A stretch of DNA of 13,270 nucleotides, from NCBI GenBank assembly GCA_002400405.1, contig DHFM01000038.1:1-13270 (forward strand), written 5' to 3'. The translations under genes were made by a program, and so were the position numbers. The DNA is from Candidatus Moranbacteria bacterium UBA4824 (lineage in GTDB: Bacteria > Patescibacteriota > Minisyncoccia > Moranbacterales > UBA2206). Within the stretch, counting starts at the first letter, position 1; each line of letters begins with the position of its first letter. Below the pieces are notes generated by a model, which was not told the origin of the DNA, did no database searches, and saw nothing but the letters and a program-made list of their open reading frames with translations. Of the stretch, positions 1 to 5,820 are shown in pieces.

Positions 1-42
1 CCCGCCTCGCGTCGACAAGCGGTCTCCGCGAGTCGAGGCGGG
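1..42. repeat. GC-rich palindromic element, in-frame insert in smpB
   Basis: This stretch is bounded by CCCGCCTCGCG on the left and CGAGGCGGG on the right, so its ends are inverted repeats. It may extend past the window edge. It is far richer in GC than the gene around it. It is 42 nt long (14 codons) and keeps the smpB frame. The inner block GTCGACAAGCGG plus TCTCCGCGAGTCGAGGCGGG recurs with small changes in recG at 7570-7638. Confidence 0.85.
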
Positions 43-375
43 ACGTCTTTTAGTATATAATTTAATTGGTACTAATGTCAAGCCTTGAGTTCTGGCTTTG
101 CCAATTAAATGCTTTATTTCTGATTTTTTCAAAAGAAGCTTTCGGGGGCGAGTGGGATTGTGATTATCCAGCTTACCAGCATGAATATAGGGTGGAACAT
201 GGGTATTGGTTAGATAGAGTTCCGAGCCGTGAATTGTCACAAAAGACTCTTTGAGACTCACATGCTTGGTTTTCATTGATTTTACCTCATGCCCAAAAAG
301 CTCAATTCCAGCTTCGTAAGTTTCTAAAATTGCGTAGTCAAAATGGGCTCGTTTGTTGGTGGCTAAAATACTCAT
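1..375 (-). CDS. smpB: SsrA-binding protein SmpB, partial (C-terminus beyond window)
   Basis: SmpB binds tmRNA and delivers it to stalled ribosomes for trans-translation. The minus strand from 375 to the window edge gives 125 residues with no stop and a clear SmpB pattern: an N-terminal NKRAHFDY, then ETYEAGIELFGHEVKS (residues 19-33), SFVTIHGSELYL (44-55), HVPPY (59-63), NPTRPRKLLL (73-82) and GLTLVPIKLY (98-107). The last strand and the basic C-terminal tail lie outside the window. Residues 112-125 (PASTRGD..STRGG) do not belong to the family; they are encoded by the GC-rich palindrome at 1-42, inserted in frame where SmpB normally continues into its final strand. There are two ATGs, at 381 and 375. 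I prefer 375 because a TGC-TAGACT -10 box ends exactly 6 nt upstream of it, the same geometry as several other genes here. It is divergent from the DedA gene. Confidence 0.93.
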   Translation of the reverse strand, partial: MSILATNKRAHFDYAILETYEAGIELFGHEVKSMKTKHVSLKESFVTIHGSELYLTNTHVPPYIHAGKLDNHNPTRPRKLLLKKSEIKHLIGKARTQGLTLVPIKLYTKRRPASTRGDRLSTRGG

Positions 376-420
376 ACGCATAGTCTAGCATTTCTTATTT
401 ATTTTTGCTAGAATTAGGAT
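376..420. promoter_or_regulatory. Overlapping divergent promoters for smpB and dedA
   Basis: The 45-bp gap holds two facing promoters. On the plus strand an extended -10, TGC-TAGAAT (TAGAAT at 409-414), is followed by 6 nt and the dedA ATG at 421. On the minus strand TGC-TAGACT (382-387) is followed by 6 nt and the smpB ATG at 375. The extended -10 of each lies where the -35 of the other should be: TAGCAT (386-391) for dedA and TAGCAA (405-410) for smpB, each with a 17-bp spacer. Polymerase probably cannot occupy both at once. Both messages would be leaderless. Assignment is by eye. Confidence 0.6.
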
Positions 421-1044
421 ATGGATCAAACAGGACAACAAATTTTTCAATTTCTTTCACATTATGGTTATGCCATAATGTTGCCACTTATGATCATCGA
501 AGGACCGGTGGTGACAATCATTGCGGCTATGTTAGCCAGTCTCGGAGCTTTCAACGTTTTTGTTGTGCTCATTCTTTCTATGATTGGGGATATTAGTGGG
601 GACATTATTCTTTATGGTCTAGGATATAGATTCGGGATGGGGTTTGTCAGACGCGTGGGGAAATATATCGGCATCACAGAAAAACTTGTTCTTCGCATGG
701 AAAAATATTTTTCTCGTCATGGGGGAAAAACAATTTTTGCCGTTAAATCTACTACAGGACTTTGCTGGGCAACTTTCACCGCAGCGGGGATTGTGAAGAT
801 GGATTTCAAGAAATTTGTGAAGTATTCTATTTTGGGCGGAATAGTTTGGAGTGGATTTTTGGTGGCAATGGGATATTTTTATGGTTATCTCTGGCGAGAA
901 ATCAAAGTCTATATCGAATGGGCAGGTTGGATAATTTTTGGAGTAGCTATTGCAACTTTTGTTTTTGTAAATATTTATAAAGGCTATCAAGCTAAAAAAA
1001 TGTTAAAAGAAAATGGAAATAATGGAGAAGATTCTAAAAGCTAA
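421..1044 (+). CDS. DedA-family (VTT domain) membrane protein
   Basis: DedA proteins are small polytopic membrane proteins, thought to be proton-coupled lipid carriers or scramblases needed for envelope homeostasis. The 207-residue length fits. Visible family marks are EGP at 27-29, the GDxxGD segment at 56-61 followed by Y65 and G68, AAGIVKMDFKKF (121-132), and a glycine- and tryptophan-containing helix at 138-155. The last helix (168-186) is followed by a charged tail. The segment at 106-123, where many DedA proteins have a phenylalanine-rich stretch with conserved arginines and a proline, reads FAVKSTTGLCWATFTAAG with no arginine or proline, so this is a divergent member. The gene has no Shine-Dalgarno and appears leaderless. 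Its 3' end overlaps the next gene by 32 nt, so the two are probably co-transcribed. Confidence 0.85.
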   Translation: MDQTGQQIFQFLSHYGYAIMLPLMIIEGPVVTIIAAMLASLGAFNVFVVLILSMIGDISGDIILYGLGYRFGMGFVRRVGKYIGITEKLVLRMEKYFSRHGGKTIFAVKSTTGLCWATFTAAGIVKMDFKKFVKYSILGGIVWSGFLVAMGYFYGYLWREIKVYIEWAGWIIFGVAIATFVFVNIYKGYQAKKMLKENGNNGEDSKS

Positions 1045-2188
1045 GAATTTAGTGCTAGCTGACTTGCGTTCTTGCTATAAAGACGAAGGCATTTTAGCTT
1101 CGGAAGTTAATTTTACTGATTTTTGGGCGCGAGACACTTTTTGGGCCAGTTTGGGGCTGATTAATTCTGGAAAAGATTTGGAAAAAGTCAGAAGCTCGTT
1201 GGAGCTTTTTTTGCGCTATCAAAGAAAGGATGGAAAAATTCCTAGAAAAATATGTTTGGATTATAATGGACTAAAATATTTAGGGATAAAAATAAGAAGA
1301 AAAAATCCGCGCCCAATCTATACTTCTCCTATTAAAGCTTTTTTCTCCATGGACGATAATTTGCTTTTAGTTATTGCCCTTAGTGAATACATCAAAAAAA
1401 CTAAAGATGAAAAATTTGCCGAAAAATATTTTTCTCAAATTGAAAAAGCTTTAGAGTTTTATCAAAATAATAATTTAGTTAGAAACGAATTATTGTATGA
1501 AATAGGCTTGGGCAATTGGATGGATACTATTTTCAAAAAGGGTTTTGTGCTTTATACGAATTGTCTTTGGCAAAAAGCTGTGCAGGAGCTTGAGGAAGTG
1601 GCAAAGGAATTTAATTTTAGCGTTAATTTTCATCTTCCAAAGTCGCAGGAAATATTTGCAAAAATACAAAAATTTTTTTGGCTAGAAAAGGAAAATTTTT
1701 TTACTGATAGTGTCTCAGGGAAAGGGAAACAGCAAAAATATTTCGATTTGGCTGGTAATGTCCTGGCAATACTTTTTGAGATAGCTGACGAAAAACAAGC
1801 GGAGCTTATTTTGGAAAAAATAGAGACAATAAAAAGCAAGGAAGATATTTTCTATCCAACAGTTTATCCGCGCTATCCTTTTTGGAAGATAAATCCGCTG
1901 ACTTTTCTTTTCGGCATTCAAAATTATCAAAACGGAAATTCTTGGTCTTGGATTGAAATTCTTTTGGCAGTTTCTAAAATTAAAAATGGTAAATCGGAAG
2001 AGGCTAAAGAAACGCTGGAAAATATCTCCGGAATAATTTTGGAAAACGGCCACATTCATGAAACCTATTTTCTCGACGGACGTCCTTTTGACCATCTTCT
2101 CTGGAAATCAGCCGTACCTTTCGCCTGGAGCGCTGGGTTGTTTTTATGGGCGGTGAGTGAATTAGTCGGCGAGACAAGGAAATTTTAG
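1013..2188 (+). CDS. Putative (alpha/alpha)-barrel glycoside hydrolase (amylo-1,6-glucosidase / neutral invertase-like)
   Basis: This 391-residue soluble protein has no signal peptide. Its pattern recalls six-hairpin glycosidases such as glycogen-debranching C-terminal domains, GH15/GH63-like enzymes and GH100 neutral invertases. Visible marks are FWARDTFWASLGL (37-49), where the RD is typical of the first catalytic hairpin, SMDDNLLLVIALSEY (112-126), GNWMD (167-171), DLAGNVLAILF (245-255), QNGNSWSWIEILLAV (306-320) and a tryptophan-rich end (364-379). Candidate acids are D41, D114/D115 and D171; I cannot assign the catalytic pair. A role in trimming intracellular alpha-glucan or sucrose-like sugars is inference. 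The start is ATG 1013 or ATG 1022; both lie inside dedA and neither has a convincing ribosome site, so translation is probably coupled to dedA. Confidence 0.6.
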   Translation: MEIMEKILKAKNLVLADLRSCYKDEGILASEVNFTDFWARDTFWASLGLINSGKDLEKVRSSLELFLRYQRKDGKIPRKICLDYNGLKYLGIKIRRKNPRPIYTSPIKAFFSMDDNLLLVIALSEYIKKTKDEKFAEKYFSQIEKALEFYQNNNLVRNELLYEIGLGNWMDTIFKKGFVLYTNCLWQKAVQELEEVAKEFNFSVNFHLPKSQEIFAKIQKFFWLEKENFFTDSVSGKGKQQKYFDLAGNVLAILFEIADEKQAELILEKIETIKSKEDIFYPTVYPRYPFWKINPLTFLFGIQNYQNGNSWSWIEILLAVSKIKNGKSEEAKETLENISGIILENGHIHETYFLDGRPFDHLLWKSAVPFAWSAGLFLWAVSELVGETRKF

Positions 2189-2217
2189 TTGACTAGAATT
2201 GTATTATGTGCTATGAA
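2189..2217 (+). promoter_or_regulatory. Sigma70-type promoter of the small-protein cassette
   Basis: TTGACT at 2189-2194 starts right after the previous stop. A 17-bp spacer ending in TGC leads to TATGAA at 2212-2217, an extended -10. Transcription would start near 2224, leaving about 50 nt of leader before a strong Shine-Dalgarno. This is the best -35/-10 pair in the window and differs from the leaderless pattern of the other promoters. Confidence 0.6.
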
Positions 2218-2265
2218 TTAGGGTCGTTAATGTTGTTTAATAACTGAATATCAAACTTGAAATAT

Positions 2266-2272
2266 AAGGAGG
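2266..2272 (+). promoter_or_regulatory. Strong Shine-Dalgarno (AAGGAGG)
   Basis: AAGGAGG sits 4 nt before ATG 2277. A near-identical site, AAGGAGGA at 2513-2520, precedes ATG 2526. No other gene in this window has so clear a ribosome-binding site. Confidence 0.8.
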
Positions 2273-2276
2273 AATT

Positions 2277-2498
2277 ATGAACGGAAATCTTTTTTTGGCG
2301 TTAAACCTTTTTTTATTTGTAGTAATGGTCATTATTATAAATAGTAAGGTTACAAAAAGGGCAAAGAAAAATGGGACTTGGTCGCCTTATGGCGCAGCAG
2401 ATATCATTTCTGGTTTTTCCATCGCCATAACTATCTTTATTTGGGTAGTATGGCTTGTGGTTTTTTGTAGCTTGGGGCTGGAAAAATATATTTACTAA
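2277..2498 (+). CDS. Small two-helix membrane protein of unknown function
   Basis: The 73-residue protein has a hydrophobic helix at about 4-22, a basic loop (KVTKRAKKNGTWSPYGAADI, about 24-43) and a second helix at about 44-67. The basic loop suggests that both ends face outward. I do not recognise the family. Translation is well supported by AAGGAGG 4 nt before the ATG. It shares a promoter and a terminator with the downstream 31-residue secreted peptide, forming a closed two-gene cassette. The strong ribosome site, unlike its neighbours, hints at an outside origin. A decayed remnant of a larger transferred locus is an alternative. Confidence 0.65.
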   Translation: MNGNLFLALNLFLFVVMVIIINSKVTKRAKKNGTWSPYGAADIISGFSIAITIFIWVVWLVVFCSLGLEKYIY

Positions 2499-2525
2499 CT
2501 GGACAAAAAAACAAGGAGGATGATT

Positions 2526-2621
2526 ATGAAAAAAATGATAGTTCTTTTTTTGGCAATTTTGCTCTGTGGATCCACAGCTTTTGCCTTTAATGATAATGAC
2601 TGGCAAATAACTATAACGTAA
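2526..2621 (+). CDS. 31-residue secreted micropeptide or truncated exported protein
   Basis: The frame reads MKKMIVLFLAILLCGSTAFA, then FNDNDWQITIT and a stop. The first 20 residues are a textbook signal peptide: a positive N-region (KK), a hydrophobic core, and an AFA signal-peptidase-I site. Cleavage would release an 11-residue peptide. The cysteine at 14 lacks a good lipobox, so a lipoprotein is unlikely. Translation is supported by AAGGAGGA 6 nt upstream. An intrinsic terminator follows within 10 nt. It may be a real small exported peptide, or the first codons of a longer exported protein cut off by deletion; the FNDNDWQ start recalls, from memory only, the mature N-termini of some secreted beta-barrel-type proteins. 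Confidence 0.6.
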   Translation: MKKMIVLFLAILLCGSTAFAFNDNDWQITIT

Positions 2622-2628
2622 TGTTTTC

Positions 2629-2666
2629 CGGCTTGCATACTTGAGGAGTATGCAGGCCGTTTTTTT
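2629..2666 (+). terminator. Rho-independent terminator
   Basis: The left arm CGGCTTGCATACT (2629-2641) pairs with AGTATGCAGGCCG (2647-2659), 13 bp with one G-T pair. A 5-nt loop separates the arms, and seven T follow directly. It closes the two-gene small-protein cassette. Confidence 0.92.
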
Positions 2667-2682
2667 ATTTATAAAATTGGGT

Positions 2683-2688
2683 TATAAT
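2683..2688 (+). promoter_or_regulatory. -10 box (TATAAT) before alpha/beta hydrolase
   Basis: A perfect TATAAT lies just after the terminator and 28 nt before ATG 2717. No good -35 is visible; the expected place is a T-run. The short leader (about 22 nt) has no Shine-Dalgarno. Confidence 0.5.
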
Positions 2689-2716
2689 TAAACCATAAAC
2701 AACTAATAATAAAACT

Positions 2717-3685
2717 ATGCCAAATTTTGAAACCCCGTCTGTTAATGAGATTTTTGAAAATAGAAAAGAGTTCATTCCGGAAGTGGGAGAACAATTAAAA
2801 AACGAAAAAAAAGTAGAAATAGAAATTAATGGAGAAAAGCTTGATGTTGACTATAGAATTATATCCATTGAATCTCAGGAAAATAAAAATGGAGACAATG
2901 TAGTTTTGTTGCCCGGATTTGGTTCTGGTTGGGAAGGAATTTCGGAACTGGGTTTTTCTTTGGCTTGTGAGGGAAGAAAAGTAATTATGCCTTCGCTTCC
3001 TGGATATGGAAATTCAGATGATCCATCTGAAAATTATTATAAAACCAATAATTTTAACAATGAGGCAAAAGTAATCAATCAACTCCTTGAAAAAATTGGA
3101 ATAACAGAAGATAAAAAAGTTCATCTCGTCGGTCATTCTATGGGTAGTGAGATTATGGCAAGTTTTGCGGAAAAATATCCAGAAAAAGTTTCAAGTTTGG
3201 TTCTTTTGAATCCAGCTGGAGTTGAGGAAAAAGAAAATGCCATTGCCTTATCTTCAAAATTTGTTTTGTCTGGTATACATACTGGAGTTGAGTTTAAAAT
3301 GAGATCTGCATTTTCTGGAGAAAAAGACTATGAACGAGAATTATATAAGCATATTCCAAAAACAAAAAGTCCTTTTATGAAAGATAGAATTGCACAAAGA
3401 TTGGCTGAAGCAAAGAAAATATCAGAGGGTCATTTATTAGAAAAAATAAAAAAGATTGATTGTCCAATAACTTATATATCCGGAGAGTTGGATTCCATAT
3501 ATCCTCCTGGCAGTGAAGGGGAAAATATTTCTCAAATAGCGAGAGTTATTGAAAGTGTTAAAAACAAGGAATATGTAGAAACGAGTGTTATGAAAGGATT
3601 GAGGCATAACACTACAATTGCTCCTGACGAGATGACAGCGGCTAATATCGATCATTATCTGGAAAAAGCAGAAAGAAAACAATAA
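2717..3685 (+). CDS. Alpha/beta hydrolase fold protein
   Basis: The 322-residue cytoplasmic protein has the full alpha/beta-hydrolase layout: an oxyanion-hole loop LLPGFGSGW (64-72), MPSLPGYGNSDDP (91-103), a nucleophile elbow GHSMGS with Ser141, an acid in SGELDS (Asp259), and a histidine in GLRHNT (His297). A lid region lies at about 170-240. The first 50 residues form an extra acidic and lysine-rich segment ahead of the core. The substrate cannot be told from sequence; esterase, lipase or C-C hydrolase are all possible. A second, unrelated-looking hydrolase follows 86 nt downstream with its own promoter, so the two need not be one operon. No signal peptide is seen. Confidence 0.85.
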   Translation: MPNFETPSVNEIFENRKEFIPEVGEQLKNEKKVEIEINGEKLDVDYRIISIESQENKNGDNVVLLPGFGSGWEGISELGFSLACEGRKVIMPSLPGYGNSDDPSENYYKTNNFNNEAKVINQLLEKIGITEDKKVHLVGHSMGSEIMASFAEKYPEKVSSLVLLNPAGVEEKENAIALSSKFVLSGIHTGVEFKMRSAFSGEKDYERELYKHIPKTKSPFMKDRIAQRLAEAKKISEGHLLEKIKKIDCPITYISGELDSIYPPGSEGENISQIARVIESVKNKEYVETSVMKGLRHNTTIAPDEMTAANIDHYLEKAERKQ

Positions 3686-3735
3686 TTTTTTTCTGCGTCT
3701 ATAAAAGAAATAAATTCGTATTAAATATATAGTTA

Positions 3736-3764
3736 TTTACTAAACTTGATTTAGGTAGTAAAAT
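3736..3764 (+). promoter_or_regulatory. Promoter of the Est30-like hydrolase, leaderless geometry
   Basis: TTTACT (3736-3741), a 17-bp spacer and TAAAAT (3759-3764) are followed by 7 nt and ATG 3772. Transcription would start at or within one base of the start codon. Confidence 0.55.
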
Positions 3765-3771
3765 ATAGAAT

Positions 3772-4593
3772 ATGGTGAAAAGAATATATCAAAAAGTTAA
3801 GAGTATCCTATTTGCGGATCCTAAAATATTATACGAAGAAGATCGAGGTGTCTTGAGGGAGCCTTTTTGTTTTCCTGGTGACAAAAGGAAAGCTGTTTTG
3901 TTAATTCATGGTTGGACATCGGTGCCATATGAATTTAGGCGTTTAGGAAGATATTTGAATGAAAACGGCTATACAGTTTCAAGTCCTCTTCTTCGTGGAC
4001 ATGGCACAGTTTCAAAAGATTTAGAAAATGTTCACTGGGAGGATTGGCTGTGCGATGCTACAAAAGCCTACGAGGAATTAGCCAAAAATCACGAGGAAAT
4101 TTATGTGGCGGGAACATCGCTTGGAGCAAATCTCACAGTGATGTTAGCCAAGAACAAACCGAAAATTTCTGGGATTGTTCTTATGGCGATGCCATACGCA
4201 GTGAGATTTGAAAGACTCGGTAAGGCAGTGCTAAGGTTTGTAAATATTTTCATAAAGTATGGCTGGAAATTCTATCCACCTTTTTTTGGAAGCCCACACT
4301 TAGTCACTAGAATGATTTCATATAGAAAATATCCAATCAAGAGTGTTTTGGAAGTGGCTGATCTTATAAAAATTTCTCGTCGAGAAATTTCCAAAGTTAC
4401 ACAACCTTGCTTTGTGATGCAATCAAATAGGGATATTATTATCCCTGGAAACAGTTTGGAAAAAATTTATGAAAAAATAAGTTCGAAGGTCAAAGAAAAA
4501 AAATATATTAGCAAGGCTTATCATACTTTTATTTCTGATATAAAAAATGAACATATCTTTCAAGATATTTTAGAATTTATAGAGAAAAATTAA
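3772..4593 (+). CDS. Alpha/beta hydrolase, carboxylesterase Est30 / monoacylglycerol-lipase type
   Basis: The 273-residue protein resembles Est30-type carboxylesterases. LLIHGWTSVPYEFRRLGRYL (43-62) forms the oxyanion region, LLRGHGT (73-79) is typical of monoacylglycerol lipase-like enzymes, GTSLGAN (114-120) holds nucleophile Ser116, NRDIIIP (219-225) holds Asp221, and AYHTFISD (249-256) holds His251. All three catalytic residues are in order. Carboxyl-ester cleavage of short acyl or monoacylglycerol substrates is inferred from the family. The gene ends with TAA directly abutting the ATG of the glycosyltransferase, so the two are almost certainly co-transcribed and translationally coupled, possibly acting on membrane lipids. 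Confidence 0.85.
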   Translation: MVKRIYQKVKSILFADPKILYEEDRGVLREPFCFPGDKRKAVLLIHGWTSVPYEFRRLGRYLNENGYTVSSPLLRGHGTVSKDLENVHWEDWLCDATKAYEELAKNHEEIYVAGTSLGANLTVMLAKNKPKISGIVLMAMPYAVRFERLGKAVLRFVNIFIKYGWKFYPPFFGSPHLVTRMISYRKYPIKSVLEVADLIKISRREISKVTQPCFVMQSNRDIIIPGNSLEKIYEKISSKVKEKKYISKAYHTFISDIKNEHIFQDILEFIEKN

Positions 4594-5739
4594 ATGAAAA
4601 TTGGAATTTTCACTAACAACTATTTGCCCAATCCATACGGCGTGACCAGGTCGATTGAAACATTTAGGCGTGAATTGGAAAAACGGGGTCATACCGTTTT
4701 TATTTTTGCTCCGCGCTGGAAAGGATATGAAGATGAAAATCCAAGAGTTTTTCGTTATCCTTCCATTGACGTTGAAATAAAATTTCGTTTTCCCTTGGCG
4801 ATTTCATATTCTTGGAAGATGAGAAAAATTTTAAAAAATCTTGAATTGGATGTGATTCATGCCCAGCATCCCAATCTTTTGGGAAGTGTGGCTATGAAAT
4901 GGGCGAAACGAAAAAAAATCCCGCTTATTTTCACTTGGCACACACTTTATGATCAATACACGAACTTTGTGCCTTTTATTCCTTCTAAAATTGCCGCCAA
5001 TTATATCATAAAAAAAGCAGTTAAATTTGCCAACGCATCTGATGCGGTAATTGTGCCGACGGATTCAATTATTCCAATCCTTCGAAAATGGGGAGTGGTG
5101 AATAAAAATATATTTCCAATTGCAACAGGTGTTTTGGAAGAAGAATTCGCCAATGCTGATAGAAATAAAATTAGAAAAAAATATGCAATAGGGGACGATG
5201 AGACTTTGCTTTTTATGGTTTCTCGATTAACTTCAGAAAAAAATGTGGAGTTTGTTTTTGAGTCGCTTAAAAATATTCTAAAAAAAGAAAACGCGAAGTT
5301 TATAGTAGTGAGTGATGGATATTTAAAACCGAAACTCCAAGAATTTTGCCAGCAAGAGGGAATAGGAGAAAAAGTTATTTTTTGCGGAGAAGTGGAAAGG
5401 GAGGAAATCAAAAATTATTATGCGAGCGCGGATATTTTTGTTTATAGTTCAAAATCGGAAACACAAGGGATGATCATTACGGAAGCAATGTATATGGGAC
5501 TTCCTATTGTGGCACTCAACGCTACAGGAATAAATAGTTTGGTTTTGAATAATGGAAATGGATTTTTAGTTTCGGAAAAAGAAGATGAATTTGAAGAGGC
5601 GGTTTTGAAATTGATTAGTGACAAAGATTTACAAAAAAAATTTGGTGAAACTTCTTCCAAAATTGCACGAATGAAATTTACCGCTTCGGTCTGTGGGGAG
5701 AAGATGGTGGAGGTGTATAAGAAATATCTGAACCACTGA
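4594..5739 (+). CDS. GT4-family glycosyltransferase (GT-B fold), diacylglycerol glucosyltransferase-like
   Basis: The 381-residue protein starts with FTNNYLPNPYGVTRSI (6-21), the N-terminal donor/acceptor loop of GT4 enzymes. HAQHPNLLG (89-97) and FTWHTLYDQY (113-122) are typical of diacylglycerol glucosyl- and mannosyltransferases. The C-terminal domain has SRLTSEKN (210-217) and the EX7E motif, E289 to E297, in SETQGMIITEAM, which binds the nucleotide-sugar. Transfer of a hexose to a membrane lipid is a family-based guess; other acceptors remain possible. No membrane segments are seen; it is probably a peripheral membrane protein. Its last two codons and TGA stop lie inside the palindromic repeat at 5730-5816, so the present C-terminus (YLNH) was probably reset by that insertion. 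The start is fixed by coupling to the upstream TAA. Confidence 0.88.
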   Translation: MKIGIFTNNYLPNPYGVTRSIETFRRELEKRGHTVFIFAPRWKGYEDENPRVFRYPSIDVEIKFRFPLAISYSWKMRKILKNLELDVIHAQHPNLLGSVAMKWAKRKKIPLIFTWHTLYDQYTNFVPFIPSKIAANYIIKKAVKFANASDAVIVPTDSIIPILRKWGVVNKNIFPIATGVLEEEFANADRNKIRKKYAIGDDETLLFMVSRLTSEKNVEFVFESLKNILKKENAKFIVVSDGYLKPKLQEFCQQEGIGEKVIFCGEVEREEIKNYYASADIFVYSSKSETQGMIITEAMYMGLPIVALNATGINSLVLNNGNGFLVSEKEDEFEEAVLKLISDKDLQKKFGETSSKIARMKFTASVCGEKMVEVYKKYLNH

Positions 5740-5816
5740 TTCGCACATGAACTCACATGATTTCACTGAATTTTAATTCATGTGCAATCAGGAAGATCAG
5801 TGATAATCAGTGGTTC
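5730..5816. repeat. Palindromic intergenic repeat with nested hairpin, between convergent genes
   Basis: The ends are perfect 12-bp inverted repeats, GAACCACTGATT (5730-5741) and AATCAGTGGTTC (5805-5816). Inside, GCACATGAA (5743-5751) pairs with TTCATGTGC (5777-5785). The element fills the whole gap between the glycosyltransferase and recG, supplies the former's TGA stop and ends 4 nt from the recG stop. It could act as a two-way transcription stop, though it lacks T-tracts. From memory, similar ACCACTGATT repeats occur in many unrelated bacterial genomes. Confidence 0.85.
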
Positions 5817-5820
5817 TGAC

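Noticed and set aside
66..254. Plus-strand open frame of 62 codons
   Set aside because: It is antisense to smpB, whose protein match is clear on the minus strand.
376..381. smpB start at ATG 381
   Set aside because: It adds only two residues and would abut the -10 box with no leader; ATG 375 fits the 6-nt geometry and the family start better. Not decisive.
3686..3771. Possible small gene or terminator between the two hydrolases
   Set aside because: The gap is AT-rich with no frame of note and no stable stem; it holds only the promoter of the next gene.
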